Source: Pseudomonas sp. S04
GTDB lineage: Bacteria; Pseudomonadota; Gammaproteobacteria; Pseudomonadales; Pseudomonadaceae
Reading direction: 5' to 3'
NCBI RefSeq assembly: GCF_009834545.1
Contig: NZ_CP019427.1
Coordinates: forward strand, 5,279,501-5,343,500
Length of the DNA: 64,000 nucleotides
The notes under the pieces were generated by a model. That model saw only the letters and a list, made by a program, of their open reading frames with translations. It ran no database searches and was not told the origin of the DNA. Shown here piece after piece: positions 1 to 7,596 of the stretch (within the stretch, counting starts at the first letter, position 1; each line of letters starts with the position of its first letter). The position numbers and the translations under genes are program-made.

Positions 1-40
1 CTCCTGGTTCAGCTACATGACCTTCGGCGTGTTCGACTGA
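1..40 (+). CDS. 3' end of an unidentified gene
   Basis: The first 40 bases read in one frame as a short C-terminal tail (SWFSYMTFGVFD) ending in TGA at 38-40. A strong hairpin terminator follows 16 bases later, which supports a real gene end on the plus strand. Twelve residues are too few to assign a family. Confidence 0.6.
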   Translation, partial: SWFSYMTFGVFD

Positions 41-56
41 TACCCGCCAGGTACAC

Positions 57-85
57 AAAAGGAGACTTTCGAGTCTCCTTTTTTA
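57..85 (+). terminator. Rho-independent terminator
   Basis: A GGAGACT stem at 61-67, a TTCG tetraloop and AGTCTCC at 72-78 are followed by a run of six T. It ends the gene that enters the window at position 1. Confidence 0.9.
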
Positions 86-164
86 TTTCCGGATTTTATA
101 GCGCTGTGCGCTGGATGAGACCTTGGCTAAACTGCCCAATCATCCTCCCAAAAAGCCGCTGACC

Positions 165-401
165 ATGCTTCGTTTACTGTTCTGGATTGCCCTGATTGCT
201 GCTGCGGTATGGTTCTGGCGCAAGTTCAAGCGCCCCGCCGACGCCTCCCGCCCGACACCCAGCGAGCAAAATGCACCACCCATGGTCCGTTGCGCCCACT
301 GCGGTGTTCACCTGCCACGCGACCGCGCCCTGAGCCTGCAGCAACAGTGGTATTGCAGCCAGGGCCACCTTGAGCAAGGCCCAAGCTCGCGGGATCGTTG
401 A
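165..401 (+). CDS. PP0621-family small membrane protein with zinc-ribbon tail
   Basis: A 78-residue protein starting at ATG 165 (MLRLLFWIALIAAAVWFWRK). An in-frame TTG lies at 123, but the ATG gives the hydrophobic helix right at the N-terminus, as is usual for this family. Residues 3-17 form one membrane segment followed by basic residues; the C-terminal half carries a CAHCG pair and a later WYCSQGH, a CxxC...CxxxH metal-ribbon pattern. The family normally sits just upstream of pilS-pilR in pseudomonads. Here pilS is missing and the next reading frame is a truncated pilR. Function unknown. Confidence 0.8.
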   Translation: MLRLLFWIALIAAAVWFWRKFKRPADASRPTPSEQNAPPMVRCAHCGVHLPRDRALSLQQQWYCSQGHLEQGPSSRDR

Positions 402-1458
402 GGCATTACCTGCCGCTACTCAAGTAGCGGCGACAAACGTTAGCCCACGGACGGACACGACGTTGAAGACTTCCCAGCATATTCCGGCTCCCCCCTGCCG
501 GCTCCGGCGCCTGCTGGGGGATTCGCTGCCCATCCGTAGCCTGCGCCAGCAGATCGAAAAACTGGCCCACAGCCAGGCTGCGGTGTACATCAGCGGCGAA
601 TCAGGTAGTGGCAAAGAGTTGGTTGCCCGGCTGATTCACGATCAAGGCCCACGCGCCAGCCAGCCTTTCGTCCCCGTCAACTGCGGGGCCATCCCGACGG
701 AACTGATGGAAAGCGAATTTTTCGGTCACCGCAAAGGCAGCTTCAGCGGCGCCATCGAAGACAAGCCCGGGTTATTCCAGGCAGCGAATGCAGGGACCCT
801 GTTCCTTGATGAAGTCGCGGACCTGCCCCTGGGCATGCAGGTCAAACTGCTCAGGGCCATCCAGGAAAAGGCCGTGCGCAGCATCGGTCAGTTGCACGAA
901 AGCCTGATTGATACGCGAATACTCTGTGCCACGCACAAGAACCTGGACGCAGAAGTCAGCGCCGGACGTTTTCGTCAGGACCTGTACTATCGGCTGAACG
1001 TGATCGAGCTGCGCGTGCCGCCGTTACGCGAGTGCCGCGACGACATAGAATTACTGTCCACCCAGATGCTCAAACGCCTGGCCGCCGACACGGGCGCGCC
1101 CCTCGCACACCTGCTGCCGCAAGCCCTGGAGGCCCTCAAGGGCTATGGTTTTCCGGGTAACGTCCGCGAACTGGAAAACATGCTCGAGCGCGCCCATACG
1201 CTGTGCGAAAACCAGCAGATAGGAGCCAGTGACTTGCGGCTGATCCAAGCCGATGGCAGCGCTAGTGCCAGTGAGGACGCCCCTCTCTGCGACCTGAAGC
1301 AGGTCGACAACCTCCAGCATTACCTGGAGGAGATCGAGCGCCGGGTGATTCTCCAGGCCCTGGAGCAAACCCGCTGGAACCGCACGGCAGCCGCCCAGCG
1401 CTTGAGCCTGTCGTTTCGCTCCCTGCGTTACCGGTTGAAAAAGCTCGGTCTGGAGTGA
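370..1458 (+). CDS. pilR: PilR-like sigma54 activator lacking its receiver domain
   Basis: From about residue 47 the product follows PilR closely: AAA+ domain with Walker A GESGSGKE (76-83), sigma54-contact loop GSFSGA (123-128), FPGNVRELENM, and a C-terminal Fis-type helix-turn-helix (NRTAAAQRLSLSFRSLRYRL). PilR normally begins with a phosphoacceptor receiver of about 120 residues encoded after pilS. Neither is present: the open frame runs back into the PP0621-family gene through unrelated sequence. There is no good ATG. TTG at 370 (AGGG five bases upstream) and TTG at 463 are the candidates, so the start is uncertain. The usual Thr of GAFTGA is Ser. It may be an unphosphorylated, constitutive activator or a decaying remnant. 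Confidence 0.75.
   Translation: MSKAQARGIVEALPAATQVAATNVSPRTDTTLKTSQHIPAPPCRLRRLLGDSLPIRSLRQQIEKLAHSQAAVYISGESGSGKELVARLIHDQGPRASQPFVPVNCGAIPTELMESEFFGHRKGSFSGAIEDKPGLFQAANAGTLFLDEVADLPLGMQVKLLRAIQEKAVRSIGQLHESLIDTRILCATHKNLDAEVSAGRFRQDLYYRLNVIELRVPPLRECRDDIELLSTQMLKRLAADTGAPLAHLLPQALEALKGYGFPGNVRELENMLERAHTLCENQQIGASDLRLIQADGSASASEDAPLCDLKQVDNLQHYLEEIERRVILQALEQTRWNRTAAAQRLSLSFRSLRYRLKKLGLE
412..431. repeat. Hairpin at the pilS/pilR deletion junction
   Basis: GCCGCTAC at 412-419 and GTAGCGGC at 424-431 form a perfect 8-bp stem with a TCAA loop, without a T-run. It starts 11 bases after the PP0621-family stop codon and lies in the stretch that does not resemble PilR, so it may mark a scar or an old terminator. 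Confidence 0.55.
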
Positions 1459-1467
1459 AGCGCGGCC

Positions 1468-2571
1468 TCAGATTCGGCCGGCCGGCGCATAGGGGGCCGG
1501 ATCGATCACCGGCTCGCGTCCCAGCAACACATCGGCGAACAGCTGGCAGGAAGCGGGCGCGAGTACCAGGCCATTGCGGTAATGCCCACAGTTGAGCCAC
1601 AACCCGCCAACCCCCGGCACCGCACCAATATAGGGAACACCCTCTGGTGAACCGGGACGCAGCCCCGCCCAATGCCCAACCACTTCGGCCCGTGCGAGCG
1701 CTGGAATCAACTCCACTGCCGAAGCCTTGAGGCTTTCCAGCGCAGTCTCGGTCGGCGTCTTGTCGAACCCTTCGTGCTCCAGGGTGCTGCCGATCAGAAT
1801 GTGGCCGTCGCGACGTGGAATGGCGTAACGGCCCTTGGCCAGAACCATGCTCGAGAGAAAGTCCGCTTCACACTTGTAGAGAATCATCTGGCCTTTCACC
1901 GGTTCCACCGGCAAAACCAGGCCCAGGGTCTTGAGCAGATCGCCACTCCAGGCACCTGCGGTCAGCACCACCTGATCACCCAGGATCGGGCCGCTGGAAC
2001 TCTCGACCCCCAGCACTCGCTCACCCTGGCGAATGAAGCCGCTGACCTCGCACTGTTCGTGAACGGTCACGTTGGGCAGCGCCAGCAATGCCGCCTTGAG
2101 TGATTTGACCAGGCGCGGGTTACGCACGTTGGCCACATCTGCCATGTAGATCGCCCGAGAAAAACCTGACCCCAACACGGGCACGTGGTCGTGAGCGGCC
2201 GAGATATCCACAGCACTGAGCGGGCGATTTTCCCGCTGCGCCCAGGCCAGCGCCTCGGCTTCGTCCTCCAGGTCCAGCCAGTACAAGCCCGTGGTATGAA
2301 CCTCAGGGTCGACCCCGGTGGCGGCGAACAAGCGCTCGGCCAACTGTGGATAAAAGTCCTGGGACCAATGAGCCAAGGCCGTGACTGCCGGACTGTAGCG
2401 CCATGGATACAGCGGCGAAACGATACCGCCGCCCGCCCAGGAAGATTCCTGGCCAAGACTGGAACGATCCAGCAGGATCACCCGCTCTACATGGGGCGCC
2501 AGATTAAACGCCGTCAGCAGGCCGATCACTCCGCCGCCGACAATCACCACTTGCTCTTGCTTGGCCATCAT
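1468..2571 (-). CDS. thiO: Glycine oxidase ThiO (FAD-dependent)
   Basis: A DAO-family flavoenzyme. ThiO oxidises glycine to iminoglycine/glyoxylate to feed the thiazole branch of thiamine synthesis. The N-terminal dinucleotide fold VVIVGGGVIGLLTAFNL is clear and the C-terminus has the DAO-type GLRPGSPEGVPYIG and GHYRNGLVLAP segments. The ATG at 2571 (MMAKQEQ) or 2568 is preferred to an upstream TTG at 2604. The gene lies 54 bp downstream of pilE on the same strand, so it may be read from the pilin transcript. The pilR-thiO-pilin arrangement is conserved in pseudomonads. Confidence 0.92.
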   Translation of the reverse strand: MMAKQEQVVIVGGGVIGLLTAFNLAPHVERVILLDRSSLGQESSWAGGGIVSPLYPWRYSPAVTALAHWSQDFYPQLAERLFAATGVDPEVHTTGLYWLDLEDEAEALAWAQRENRPLSAVDISAAHDHVPVLGSGFSRAIYMADVANVRNPRLVKSLKAALLALPNVTVHEQCEVSGFIRQGERVLGVESSSGPILGDQVVLTAGAWSGDLLKTLGLVLPVEPVKGQMILYKCEADFLSSMVLAKGRYAIPRRDGHILIGSTLEHEGFDKTPTETALESLKASAVELIPALARAEVVGHWAGLRPGSPEGVPYIGAVPGVGGLWLNCGHYRNGLVLAPASCQLFADVLLGREPVIDPAPYAPAGRI

Positions 2572-2625
2572 CTGATCCAACAGTAAAAAAGACAGGGGGT
2601 GCAAGCCGCACCCCGAAAAAGCGCC

Positions 2626-3042
2626 TCAGCGGCCCCAGCAATCTTTGCTGGTCAGCTCGGCTGCCGCATTGTTCATGCCCATCACACCGGTGTTGCTCAG
2701 CGTGAGATCGCCACATTTGTCGCTGGCCATGCTGGCGTCAGACTTACGCACGGCCGTCAGCAGGAAGCTTTGATCCGCCAGGGTCGGGACGATGCTGTAG
2801 TACTCGTTACCGGCACTCAGTCCCGTGGCATTGCTGTAGACATTGTTTTGGGAGTGGAACCGCTCAAGCAACTGCGCCTGCTCTGACAGCAGCCCTGCGA
2901 TCTCGCTACGGTGGGTCTTTTTCACGTACTCGGTGAGCAGCGGAGCGGATATGGTCACCACAATGCCGATGATCGCGATCACAATCATGATTTCGATCAG
3001 GGTAAAGCCTTGGTTGAATCTACGCATTGCCTCAAGTCTCAC
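2626..3042 (-). CDS. pilE: Type IV minor pilin PilE-like
   Basis: A type IVa prepilin-like protein with leader MRRFNQG, cleaved before FTLIEIMIVIAIIGIVV (Glu at +5), a long N-terminal helix, then a globular domain with two Cys (SDKCGDL and KDCWGR) that probably form the C-terminal disulphide loop. GTG at 3042 directly abuts the pilX stop codon; an internal ATG at 3027 gives the canonical short leader and may be the true start. In P. aeruginosa pilY1 and pilY2 lie between pilX and pilE; here the two genes touch. Confidence 0.88.
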   Translation of the reverse strand: MRLEAMRRFNQGFTLIEIMIVIAIIGIVVTISAPLLTEYVKKTHRSEIAGLLSEQAQLLERFHSQNNVYSNATGLSAGNEYYSIVPTLADQSFLLTAVRKSDASMASDKCGDLTLSNTGVMGMNNAAAELTSKDCWGR

Positions 3043-3651
3043 TTACTGTATTTGTCGCCACATGATTCGACGGCTGCCGCCATCGCTGTTTTCAACCGCG
3101 CAGGGCCTGCCTTCGCCGAGGGTCTCCCCAGCCAAGCAGGTGCCGAGCATCTTACCGCCGATCGCAGCGGCTTCGCTCTCGATCTTGGCATAAATACTCT
3201 CCACCACCGTACGTGAATGGCCACCCAGCCCCACTGCGCTGACCCGATACAGCGTGGCCCTGGTATCCACCGGAACCCGCACCGCCCCCGTGATACTGCC
3301 CAGGCTCTGCACTCCATAAACGCCATTGGCGGCGGCGATCCAGGTCACCCCGGACGTGGCGTTGAACCCGGCCGAGGTGACTACCGAGGATTCGGCCGGC
3401 GGCCCGCAGCGTATCCCCCCAGCGCACTCCGGCAATAAGTAGCTGCTACGCTGCACGGCACTCTCGCCAATCCGCAGGGCCGTCTCTGCCCCCTGGAATG
3501 ACTGATTGCGCGCGGCCAGGCTTGCCGCCAGTTTTTCCTGGAGTGTGGCGTTCTGCATCGCCGCAACCCCGATCAGCGTCAACAGCGAGAGGAATACCAG
3601 GCTCAGCAACAGCGCCATGCCCGACTGGGCTCTTGTCTTGAGAGACGTCAT
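3043..3651 (-). CDS. pilX: Minor pilin PilX-like
   Basis: A 202-residue pilin-like protein. After a short basic leader ending SG comes MALLLSLVFLSLLTLIGVAAM, the hydrophobic N-helix typical of PilX, which lacks the +5 Glu of other pilins. The family motif of Gln-rich residues after the helix (QNATLQEKLAASLAARNQSFQGAETALR) is recognisable. PilX helps prime pilus assembly with PilV, PilW and PilE. It sits in the run pilV-pilW-pilX-pilE, 9 bp after pilW. Confidence 0.88.
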   Translation of the reverse strand: MTSLKTRAQSGMALLLSLVFLSLLTLIGVAAMQNATLQEKLAASLAARNQSFQGAETALRIGESAVQRSSYLLPECAGGIRCGPPAESSVVTSAGFNATSGVTWIAAANGVYGVQSLGSITGAVRVPVDTRATLYRVSAVGLGGHSRTVVESIYAKIESEAAAIGGKMLGTCLAGETLGEGRPCAVENSDGGSRRIMWRQIQ

Positions 3652-3660
3652 CAGCGCCTC

Positions 3661-4365
3661 CTAAGGCAAGCGGTTACGCAAGCTGGCCACGACATTGAAG
3701 GTTTGATCGCGCACGCGCTGGCCGGGATCTGCCAGAGTCAGGGTCAAGCGTACGCTGCGGATCCGCGCCGGGTCGCCGGGGTTGGGGCTGTAACTGGAAA
3801 CTGCTGTACCGCTGGCACTGTCGGCCAGACCGAAACTCACGGCAAAGGCCTTGACGTTGCTGACCAGGGCCTGCGTGCTGTCACCTGCCGTCAGCAGGAT
3901 TTCGTCATCACGCAGGCGGTAATCCAGGCGGCGAATCGCTAAGGCAATTTCTCCCGCTGCCGGGCTCTGTCGCTTGCTGTAGGCAGTGGCCCGGGTGCGA
4001 CAGTCCGACACTACCGTCCAGGTCGGCACGCCGCCATTGCCGCCAACGTCCGCGGTGACCAGGCTGAGCTTTTTCAAGGTGTTGTCCCATTTGATCGGTG
4101 CGTTGCGGCCAGCACTGAAATCCCCGCTTTCACTGGCATCGGTGATGTTTTGCAGGCAACCGAACACACCGACCATGCGAATCTCCTGCAGCAACTTGCT
4201 CAAGACAAAACGCGCATCCTCCTGCATGCCGGCCGCTGCGTTCTGCGCGCGGTAGGTGTTGTTCGCCGCCATGAAGATCTGCGTCACACCCAGCACTACC
4301 GCCAGGCTGATGGCTAACGCCAGTAGCAGCTCGATCAGGCTGAACCCCCGGCACCTGTTGCTCAT
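3661..4365 (-). CDS. pilW: Minor pilin PilW-like
   Basis: A prepilin with leader MSNRCRG before FSLIELLLALAISLAVVLGV (Glu at +5), 234 residues, then AANNTYRAQNAAAGMQEDARF, the usual PilW segment after the helix. Two Cys pairs lie in the globular part. The ATG overlaps the pilV stop by 4 bp (ATGA), indicating translational coupling. PilW is part of the minor-pilin priming complex in the inner membrane. Confidence 0.9.
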   Translation of the reverse strand: MSNRCRGFSLIELLLALAISLAVVLGVTQIFMAANNTYRAQNAAAGMQEDARFVLSKLLQEIRMVGVFGCLQNITDASESGDFSAGRNAPIKWDNTLKKLSLVTADVGGNGGVPTWTVVSDCRTRATAYSKRQSPAAGEIALAIRRLDYRLRDDEILLTAGDSTQALVSNVKAFAVSFGLADSASGTAVSSYSPNPGDPARIRSVRLTLTLADPGQRVRDQTFNVVASLRNRLP

Positions 4366-4811
4366 GGCGCCCCCAGCGGTTCGACCGCGACACGACTGCT
4401 CAAGACCAGGCTGCGCCGGGTATCCGCAATACCGGCGGCGCGTGCGTCATCCCAGGTAATGGTGATGCTGTACAGCCCTTGGACGTGGCTGATACTGCCG
4501 CGGGCGCTAGGGCCACCGAACTCGCGGATATGGCTGTGGAAATCCGCCAGGTCTTGATTCCGCGCCGATACCACAGGACCCGATATCGGCGCAGGGAGGC
4601 TGTAGTCAGCCGCCACATTGGCGCGAATCCGGTCCAGCATGTCGTAGGCAATAAAACTCGCCTGGCTGCTCATCAGCGAGCTGTCGGTGTATTTCAAGGC
4701 ATTGAGCTGAACCGCCGCCGCCCCTAGCAACCCTGCAGTCAGAATCAGCAAGGCCACCATCACTTCAATCAAAGTCACACCGCCCTGTGCACCCGCTACC
4801 GTCATCCGCAC
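4362..4811 (-). CDS. pilV: Minor pilin PilV-like
   Basis: A prepilin with leader MRMTVAGAQGG before VTLIEVMVALLILTAGLLG (Glu at +5), about 149 residues, followed by PilV-like AAAVQLNALKYTDSSLMSSQASFIAYDMLDRIR. The GTG at 4811 is chosen because GGAGG lies eight bases upstream; ATG at 4805 is also possible. An open frame extends further upstream to 4898 but has no signal there. First gene of the minus-strand pilin run and divergent from fimT, with about 210 bp between for both promoters. Confidence 0.86.
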   Translation of the reverse strand: MRMTVAGAQGGVTLIEVMVALLILTAGLLGAAAVQLNALKYTDSSLMSSQASFIAYDMLDRIRANVAADYSLPAPISGPVVSARNQDLADFHSHIREFGGPSARGSISHVQGLYSITITWDDARAAGIADTRRSLVLSSRVAVEPLGAP

Positions 4812-5022
4812 GGTTCCTACCTCCCTGTGATCGATCCTGATCACCAGGAAGGTTAGCGCCGGCTGCGCGTCGCTGCTCGCCGCCGGAACAAGGCGCAATA
4901 CATTCGCGACTGCGCCAGTGCGGCCCTACGCAGCGAAACCTTTTGCACAATGATTGACCACCATCCTGGGCCGCCAACAGCTACACCTAGGGATACCTCG
5001 TAACTCCAGGGAAGGAGCCGTC

Positions 5023-5562
5023 ATGGATCAAAAAGGCCTGGGCCTGATCGAGTTGCTGGTAGGCCTGGCCATTGCCGCCATGGCGCTGCACCTCAGCGTG
5101 CCGGCGCTCAGTCAATACGCGCAGTCAGTGCGCCGGGAAAGCGCGGCCCTGAGCCTTGCCAGCGGCCTGCGCAATGCGCGCAGCGAGGCGCTGCTGCGCA
5201 ATCAGGCGGTGGTGGTGCATGGCTTGAACGATGACTGGAGCCAGGGCTGGCGAATCATCCTGGACCTCAGTGGTCGCGGCCAGGAGGACAGCAGCAACCC
5301 ACTGTTGCGCCAGCACCAGACTGGCGGGACGCCGCTGATCGTCGGCAATCAATGGGTCAGGCGTTTTGTACGATTCAGCAGCCTGGGCGAGCCGTTATTG
5401 CCCGCAGGTACTTTTCAGGTAGGGACGTTGCACATCTGCGCGAGCCGCCAGCCAATCAGTCACCATCAGGTGGTGCTGTCCAGAAGCGGCCGCGTCAGCC
5501 TGCGCCACGACAAGGCGGAGCAGGCCTTGTGCGCGGGATCAAAGCAGGGAGCGAACCCGTAG
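5023..5562 (+). CDS. fimT: FimT/GspH-like pilin
   Basis: Start ATG 5023 has a strong GGAAGGAG five to six bases upstream, giving a 179-residue protein. The leader MDQKG precedes [19 protein letters not shown], with Glu at +5. The [19 protein letters not shown] stretch after the helix is the FimT/GspH signature. It lies divergently from pilV, and its last 24 bases overlap the 3' end of ispH on the other strand. It is a minor pseudopilin; it could equally be called FimU-like. Confidence 0.85.
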   Translation: MDQKGLGLIELLVGLAIAAMALHLSVPALSQYAQSVRRESAALSLASGLRNARSEALLRNQAVVVHGLNDDWSQGWRIILDLSGRGQEDSSNPLLRQHQTGGTPLIVGNQWVRRFVRFSSLGEPLLPAGTFQVGTLHICASRQPISHHQVVLSRSGRVSLRHDKAEQALCAGSKQGANP

Positions 5563-6486
5563 TTCCTTGGGCATGGAGAAGGTGATGTTCTCCTCGCGAC
5601 CGGCCAGTTCATCGGCACCGGTGGCACCCCAGGCGTGCAACTGCTGGATTACCCCACGAACCAGCACTTCCGGTGCCGAAGCCCCGGCGGTGATGCCGAT
5701 CCGCTCGACGCCATCGAACCAGCTGCGCTGCAAATCTTCGGCGCCGTCGATCAGGTAGGCCGGGGTAGCCATGCGCTCGGCTAGTTCACGCAGGCGGTTG
5801 GAGTTGGAGCTGTTGGGGCTGCCCACCACCAACACCACATCGCATTCGTCGGCCAGTTGCTTGACCGCATCCTGACGGTTTTGCGTGGCGTAGCAGATGT
5901 CGTCCTTGCGTGGACCGCCAATGGCCGGGAAACGCGTGCGCAAGGCGTCGATCACCCGACTGGTGTCATCCATCGACAAGGTGGTCTGGGTGACGAAGGC
6001 GAGCTTGTCCGGGTTATGCACCTGCAAGGCGGCAACATCCTTTTCGTCTTCGACGAGGTAGATCGCACCGCCGTTGCTGGCATCGTACTGGCCCATGGTG
6101 CCTTCGACTTCCGGGTGGCCGGCATGCCCGATCAGGATGCACTCGCGACCGTCACGGCTATAGCGCGCGACTTCGATATGCACCTTGGTCACCAACGGGC
6201 AAGTTGCGTCGAACACCTTCAGGCCACGGCCTGCGGCTTCGCTGCGAACAGCCTGGGAAACCCCGTGGGCGCTGAAAATCACGATGACGTCATCCGGCAC
6301 CTGATCCAGCTCCTCGACGAAAATCGCTCCGCGTGCACGCAGGTCTTCAACCACGAACTTGTTATGGACCACTTCGTGGCGCACATAGATCGGCGGCCCG
6401 AAGACTTCCAGGGCGCGGTTGACGATTTCGATCGCCCGGTCCACACCGGCGCAGAAGCCACGGGGATTGGCGAGTTTGATTTGCAT
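5539..6486 (-). CDS. ispH: 4-hydroxy-3-methylbut-2-enyl diphosphate reductase IspH
   Basis: The last enzyme of the MEP isoprenoid pathway, producing IPP and DMAPP with a 4Fe-4S cluster. The three cluster cysteines are at C12 (GFCAGV), C96 (DATCPLV) and C198 (ICYATQNRQ), and the active-site His41, His74, His124 and Glu126 are present at the E. coli positions. 315 residues from ATG 6486. It forms the end of the fkpB-ispH part of the ileS-lspA-fkpB-ispH order that is conserved in gammaproteobacteria; a REPIN separates it from fkpB. Confidence 0.97.
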   Translation of the reverse strand: MQIKLANPRGFCAGVDRAIEIVNRALEVFGPPIYVRHEVVHNKFVVEDLRARGAIFVEELDQVPDDVIVIFSAHGVSQAVRSEAAGRGLKVFDATCPLVTKVHIEVARYSRDGRECILIGHAGHPEVEGTMGQYDASNGGAIYLVEDEKDVAALQVHNPDKLAFVTQTTLSMDDTSRVIDALRTRFPAIGGPRKDDICYATQNRQDAVKQLADECDVVLVVGSPNSSNSNRLRELAERMATPAYLIDGAEDLQRSWFDGVERIGITAGASAPEVLVRGVIQQLHAWGATGADELAGREENITFSMPKELRVRSLL

Positions 6487-6507
6487 GCTGTGCCTCGTGT
6501 CTTGCCC

Positions 6508-6620
6508 TGTAGGAGCGGGTGCCCGCTTGCGGTTTGCTCGCGAAAAACTCAAAGACACCGCGTTTATCCAGGATATACGCGTCATCGTTAACGATCATCG
6601 CGAGCAAGCTCGCTCCTACA
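6508..6620. repeat. REPIN (paired REP palindromes)
   Basis: Outer inverted repeat TGTAGGAGCG ... CGCTCCTACA encloses about 90 bp. The interior is clearly related, in reverse orientation, to the element at 18668-18767 (shared ordered words such as AACTCAA, GACACC, CAGGAT, ACGCGT). The left arm contains an extra stretch. Located between fkpB and ispH. Confidence 0.88.
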
Positions 6621-6638
6621 AAAGGCCGGCTTAGTCGG

Positions 6639-7091
6639 TTAGAGCGCTTTGACGTCGATGATCTCTACGTCAAAGGTCAAGGTCTTGCCCGCCAGCGGGT
6701 GGTTGAAGTCGATAGTCACTTGCGTGTCATCGAATTCCTTGACCACACCCGGCAGCTCGGTGTTGGCCGCATCGTTGAAGATCACCAGCAAACCCGGGGA
6801 CAGCTCCATGTCCTGGAACTGCGAGCGCGGGATGATCTGTACGTTCTGCGGGTTGGGCTGGCCAAACGCACGCTCTGGCTCGATGCTCAGTGTACGCTTG
6901 TCGCCCGCCTTGAAGCCGAACAAGGCGGCTTCGAAACCTGGCAACAGGTTGCCATCGCCGACCTTGAAGGTCGCCGGGGCTTTGTCGAAAGTGCTGTCGA
7001 CGGTGTCGCCGTTCTCCAGGCGCAATGCGAAATGCAAAGTGACTTCCGTGTTCTGACCGATGCGTTGCTCAGCCAATACCTGTTCAGTCAT
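6639..7091 (-). CDS. fkpB: FKBP-type peptidyl-prolyl isomerase FkpB (SlpA)
   Basis: A 150-residue SlpA-type FKBP from ATG 7091 (MTEQVLAEQ). The FKBP core shows LENGDTVDSTFD, FKVGDGNLLPGFEAALFGFKAGDK and the inserted flap (IEPERAFGQPNPQNVQIIPRSQF), as in E. coli FkpB. It probably acts as a cytoplasmic chaperone/proline isomerase. Its start overlaps the lspA stop by 8 bp, in the order ileS-lspA-fkpB-ispH. Confidence 0.95.
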   Translation of the reverse strand: MTEQVLAEQRIGQNTEVTLHFALRLENGDTVDSTFDKAPATFKVGDGNLLPGFEAALFGFKAGDKRTLSIEPERAFGQPNPQNVQIIPRSQFQDMELSPGLLVIFNDAANTELPGVVKEFDDTQVTIDFNHPLAGKTLTFDVEIIDVKAL

Positions 7092-7596
7092 GAACGGTTT
7101 CTCCGGTTTTCTTGCTTTTGAACATATCCAGCGCAAGCATCACGGCGCCGACGCTGATGGCGCTATCGGCAAAGTTGAACGCTGGGAAATACCAGCGGTT
7201 CTGCCAATGCACCAGAATGAAGTCGATCACATGGCCCAGGGCAATGCGGTCGTACAGGTTGCCCAGCGCCCCGCCCAGCACCAGCGCCAGGGCGACGGCC
7301 AGCCAAGTGTCGTTGCGCCCCAGGCGCTTGAGCCAGACCACCAGCACGCCACTGACCACGATCGCAATCAAGGCGAACAGCCAACGCTGCCAACCACCGC
7401 CATCAGCCAGGAAGCTGAAGGCCGCACCCGTGTTGTAGGCCAGGGTCCAGCTGAAGTAATCGGGGATCACCACGATCTGCTGGTACATCGTCAACGAACC
7501 TTCGAAGTAGAACTTGCTGGCCTGGTCGATGACCAGGACCAGCAGGCTCAACCACAGCCAGCTCAACCGTCCGAAACGGCTAGCAGCATCAGGCAT
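7084..7596 (-). CDS. lspA: Lipoprotein signal peptidase II
   Basis: Inner-membrane aspartyl protease that removes the signal peptide of prolipoproteins ahead of the lipidated Cys. 170 residues and four membrane helices. The two catalytic Asp are D125 (GHVIDFI) and D144 (FNFADSAI), with the conserved NTGAAFSFL and GNLYDRI segments. It overlaps ileS upstream and fkpB downstream by 8 bp each, so it is translationally coupled in the operon. Confidence 0.97.
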   Translation of the reverse strand: MPDAASRFGRLSWLWLSLLVLVIDQASKFYFEGSLTMYQQIVVIPDYFSWTLAYNTGAAFSFLADGGGWQRWLFALIAIVVSGVLVVWLKRLGRNDTWLAVALALVLGGALGNLYDRIALGHVIDFILVHWQNRWYFPAFNFADSAISVGAVMLALDMFKSKKTGETVHD

